A stretch of DNA of 64,000 nucleotides from Colias croceus (taxonomy: Eukaryota > Arthropoda > Insecta > Lepidoptera > Pieridae). Below the pieces are notes generated by a model that worked only from the letters and a program-made list of their open reading frames with translations, was not told the origin of the DNA and did not search any database. Below, in pieces: positions 63,901 through 64,000 of the stretch (its first letter is position 1; the number at the start of each line of letters is the position of its first letter). The position numbers and the translations under genes were made by a program. The stretch is taken from contig NC_059550.1 in the NCBI RefSeq assembly GCF_905220415.1, forward strand, positions 4,590,501-4,654,500. Direction: 5' to 3'.

Positions 63901-64000
63901 TTATAATATATAAAGCTACACTACCACTCACTCACTGACTGACTGACATCGGGTTTCTCGGAAACTACGGGGAAAGTTGGGGGGATTTTGACGTGGTCGT
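63901..64000 (+). mobile_element. Helitron-like element, array copy 4 (5' end only)
   Basis: It starts TTATAATATATAAAGCTAC right after the CTAG of copy 3 and then follows the copy 1/2 sequence (ACATCGGGTTTCTCGGAAAC). The array therefore runs past the window edge. Confidence 0.75.

Noticed and set aside
54182..64000. Many open frames of 60-140 codons, some identical between copies
   Set aside because: They lie in repeated non-coding sequence. The 115- and 190-bp periods are not multiples of 3, frames do not continue between units, and no Rep, helicase or other motif appears.

Overview
This window looks like nuclear DNA of a lepidopteran insect (moth or butterfly). It is AT-rich and holds intron-rich animal genes: an insect-type ZP-domain matrix protein, an organic solute transporter alpha-like protein and a SETD3-like methyltransferase. 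It also carries interspersed repeats of the kind common in Lepidoptera. The gene models below were assembled by hand from splice-site consensus, reading-frame continuity and family resemblance. No database search was possible.

Layout. 320-3204 (+): the last five exons of an OST-alpha-like transporter. 3382-8646 (-): a complete six-exon, about 1118-residue coiled-coil protein, convergent with the transporter. 10471-14880 (+): a complete five-exon, about 935-residue BEGAIN/TJAP1-family scaffold protein, divergent from the coiled-coil gene and ending in a PDZ ligand. 14881-26208: about 11 kb of 3' UTR and intergenic DNA with transposon remains, including a TA-flanked inverted-repeat element. 26222-28805 (+): a small four-exon two-pass membrane protein that I do not recognise. 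29355-47554 (+): a complete 13-exon, 485-residue ZP-domain protein with signal peptide and C-terminal membrane anchor; two of its introns hold decayed copies of its own exons. 49376-54059 (-): the last five exons of a SETD3-type actin-histidine methyltransferase; its 5' part is not in the window.

54182-64000: a head-to-tail array of a 3.0-3.5 kb Helitron-like element, with three full copies and the start of a fourth. Each full copy ends in a GC-rich hairpin, a 14-nt spacer and CTAG, and abuts the next copy directly. Each has a non-coding 5' body of degenerate ~262-bp modules, a GC-rich ~115-bp minisatellite, and a ~190-bp repeat that carries the element's own terminal hairpin several times without the CTAG. 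This is the most unusual structure in the window. It probably lies in an intron of the SETD3-like gene, because the exon at 53951-54059 starts mid-protein only about 120 bp away.

The genes do not form a pathway. The protein-coding parts appear intact, and most novelty lies in the transposable elements and in exon-derived duplications.
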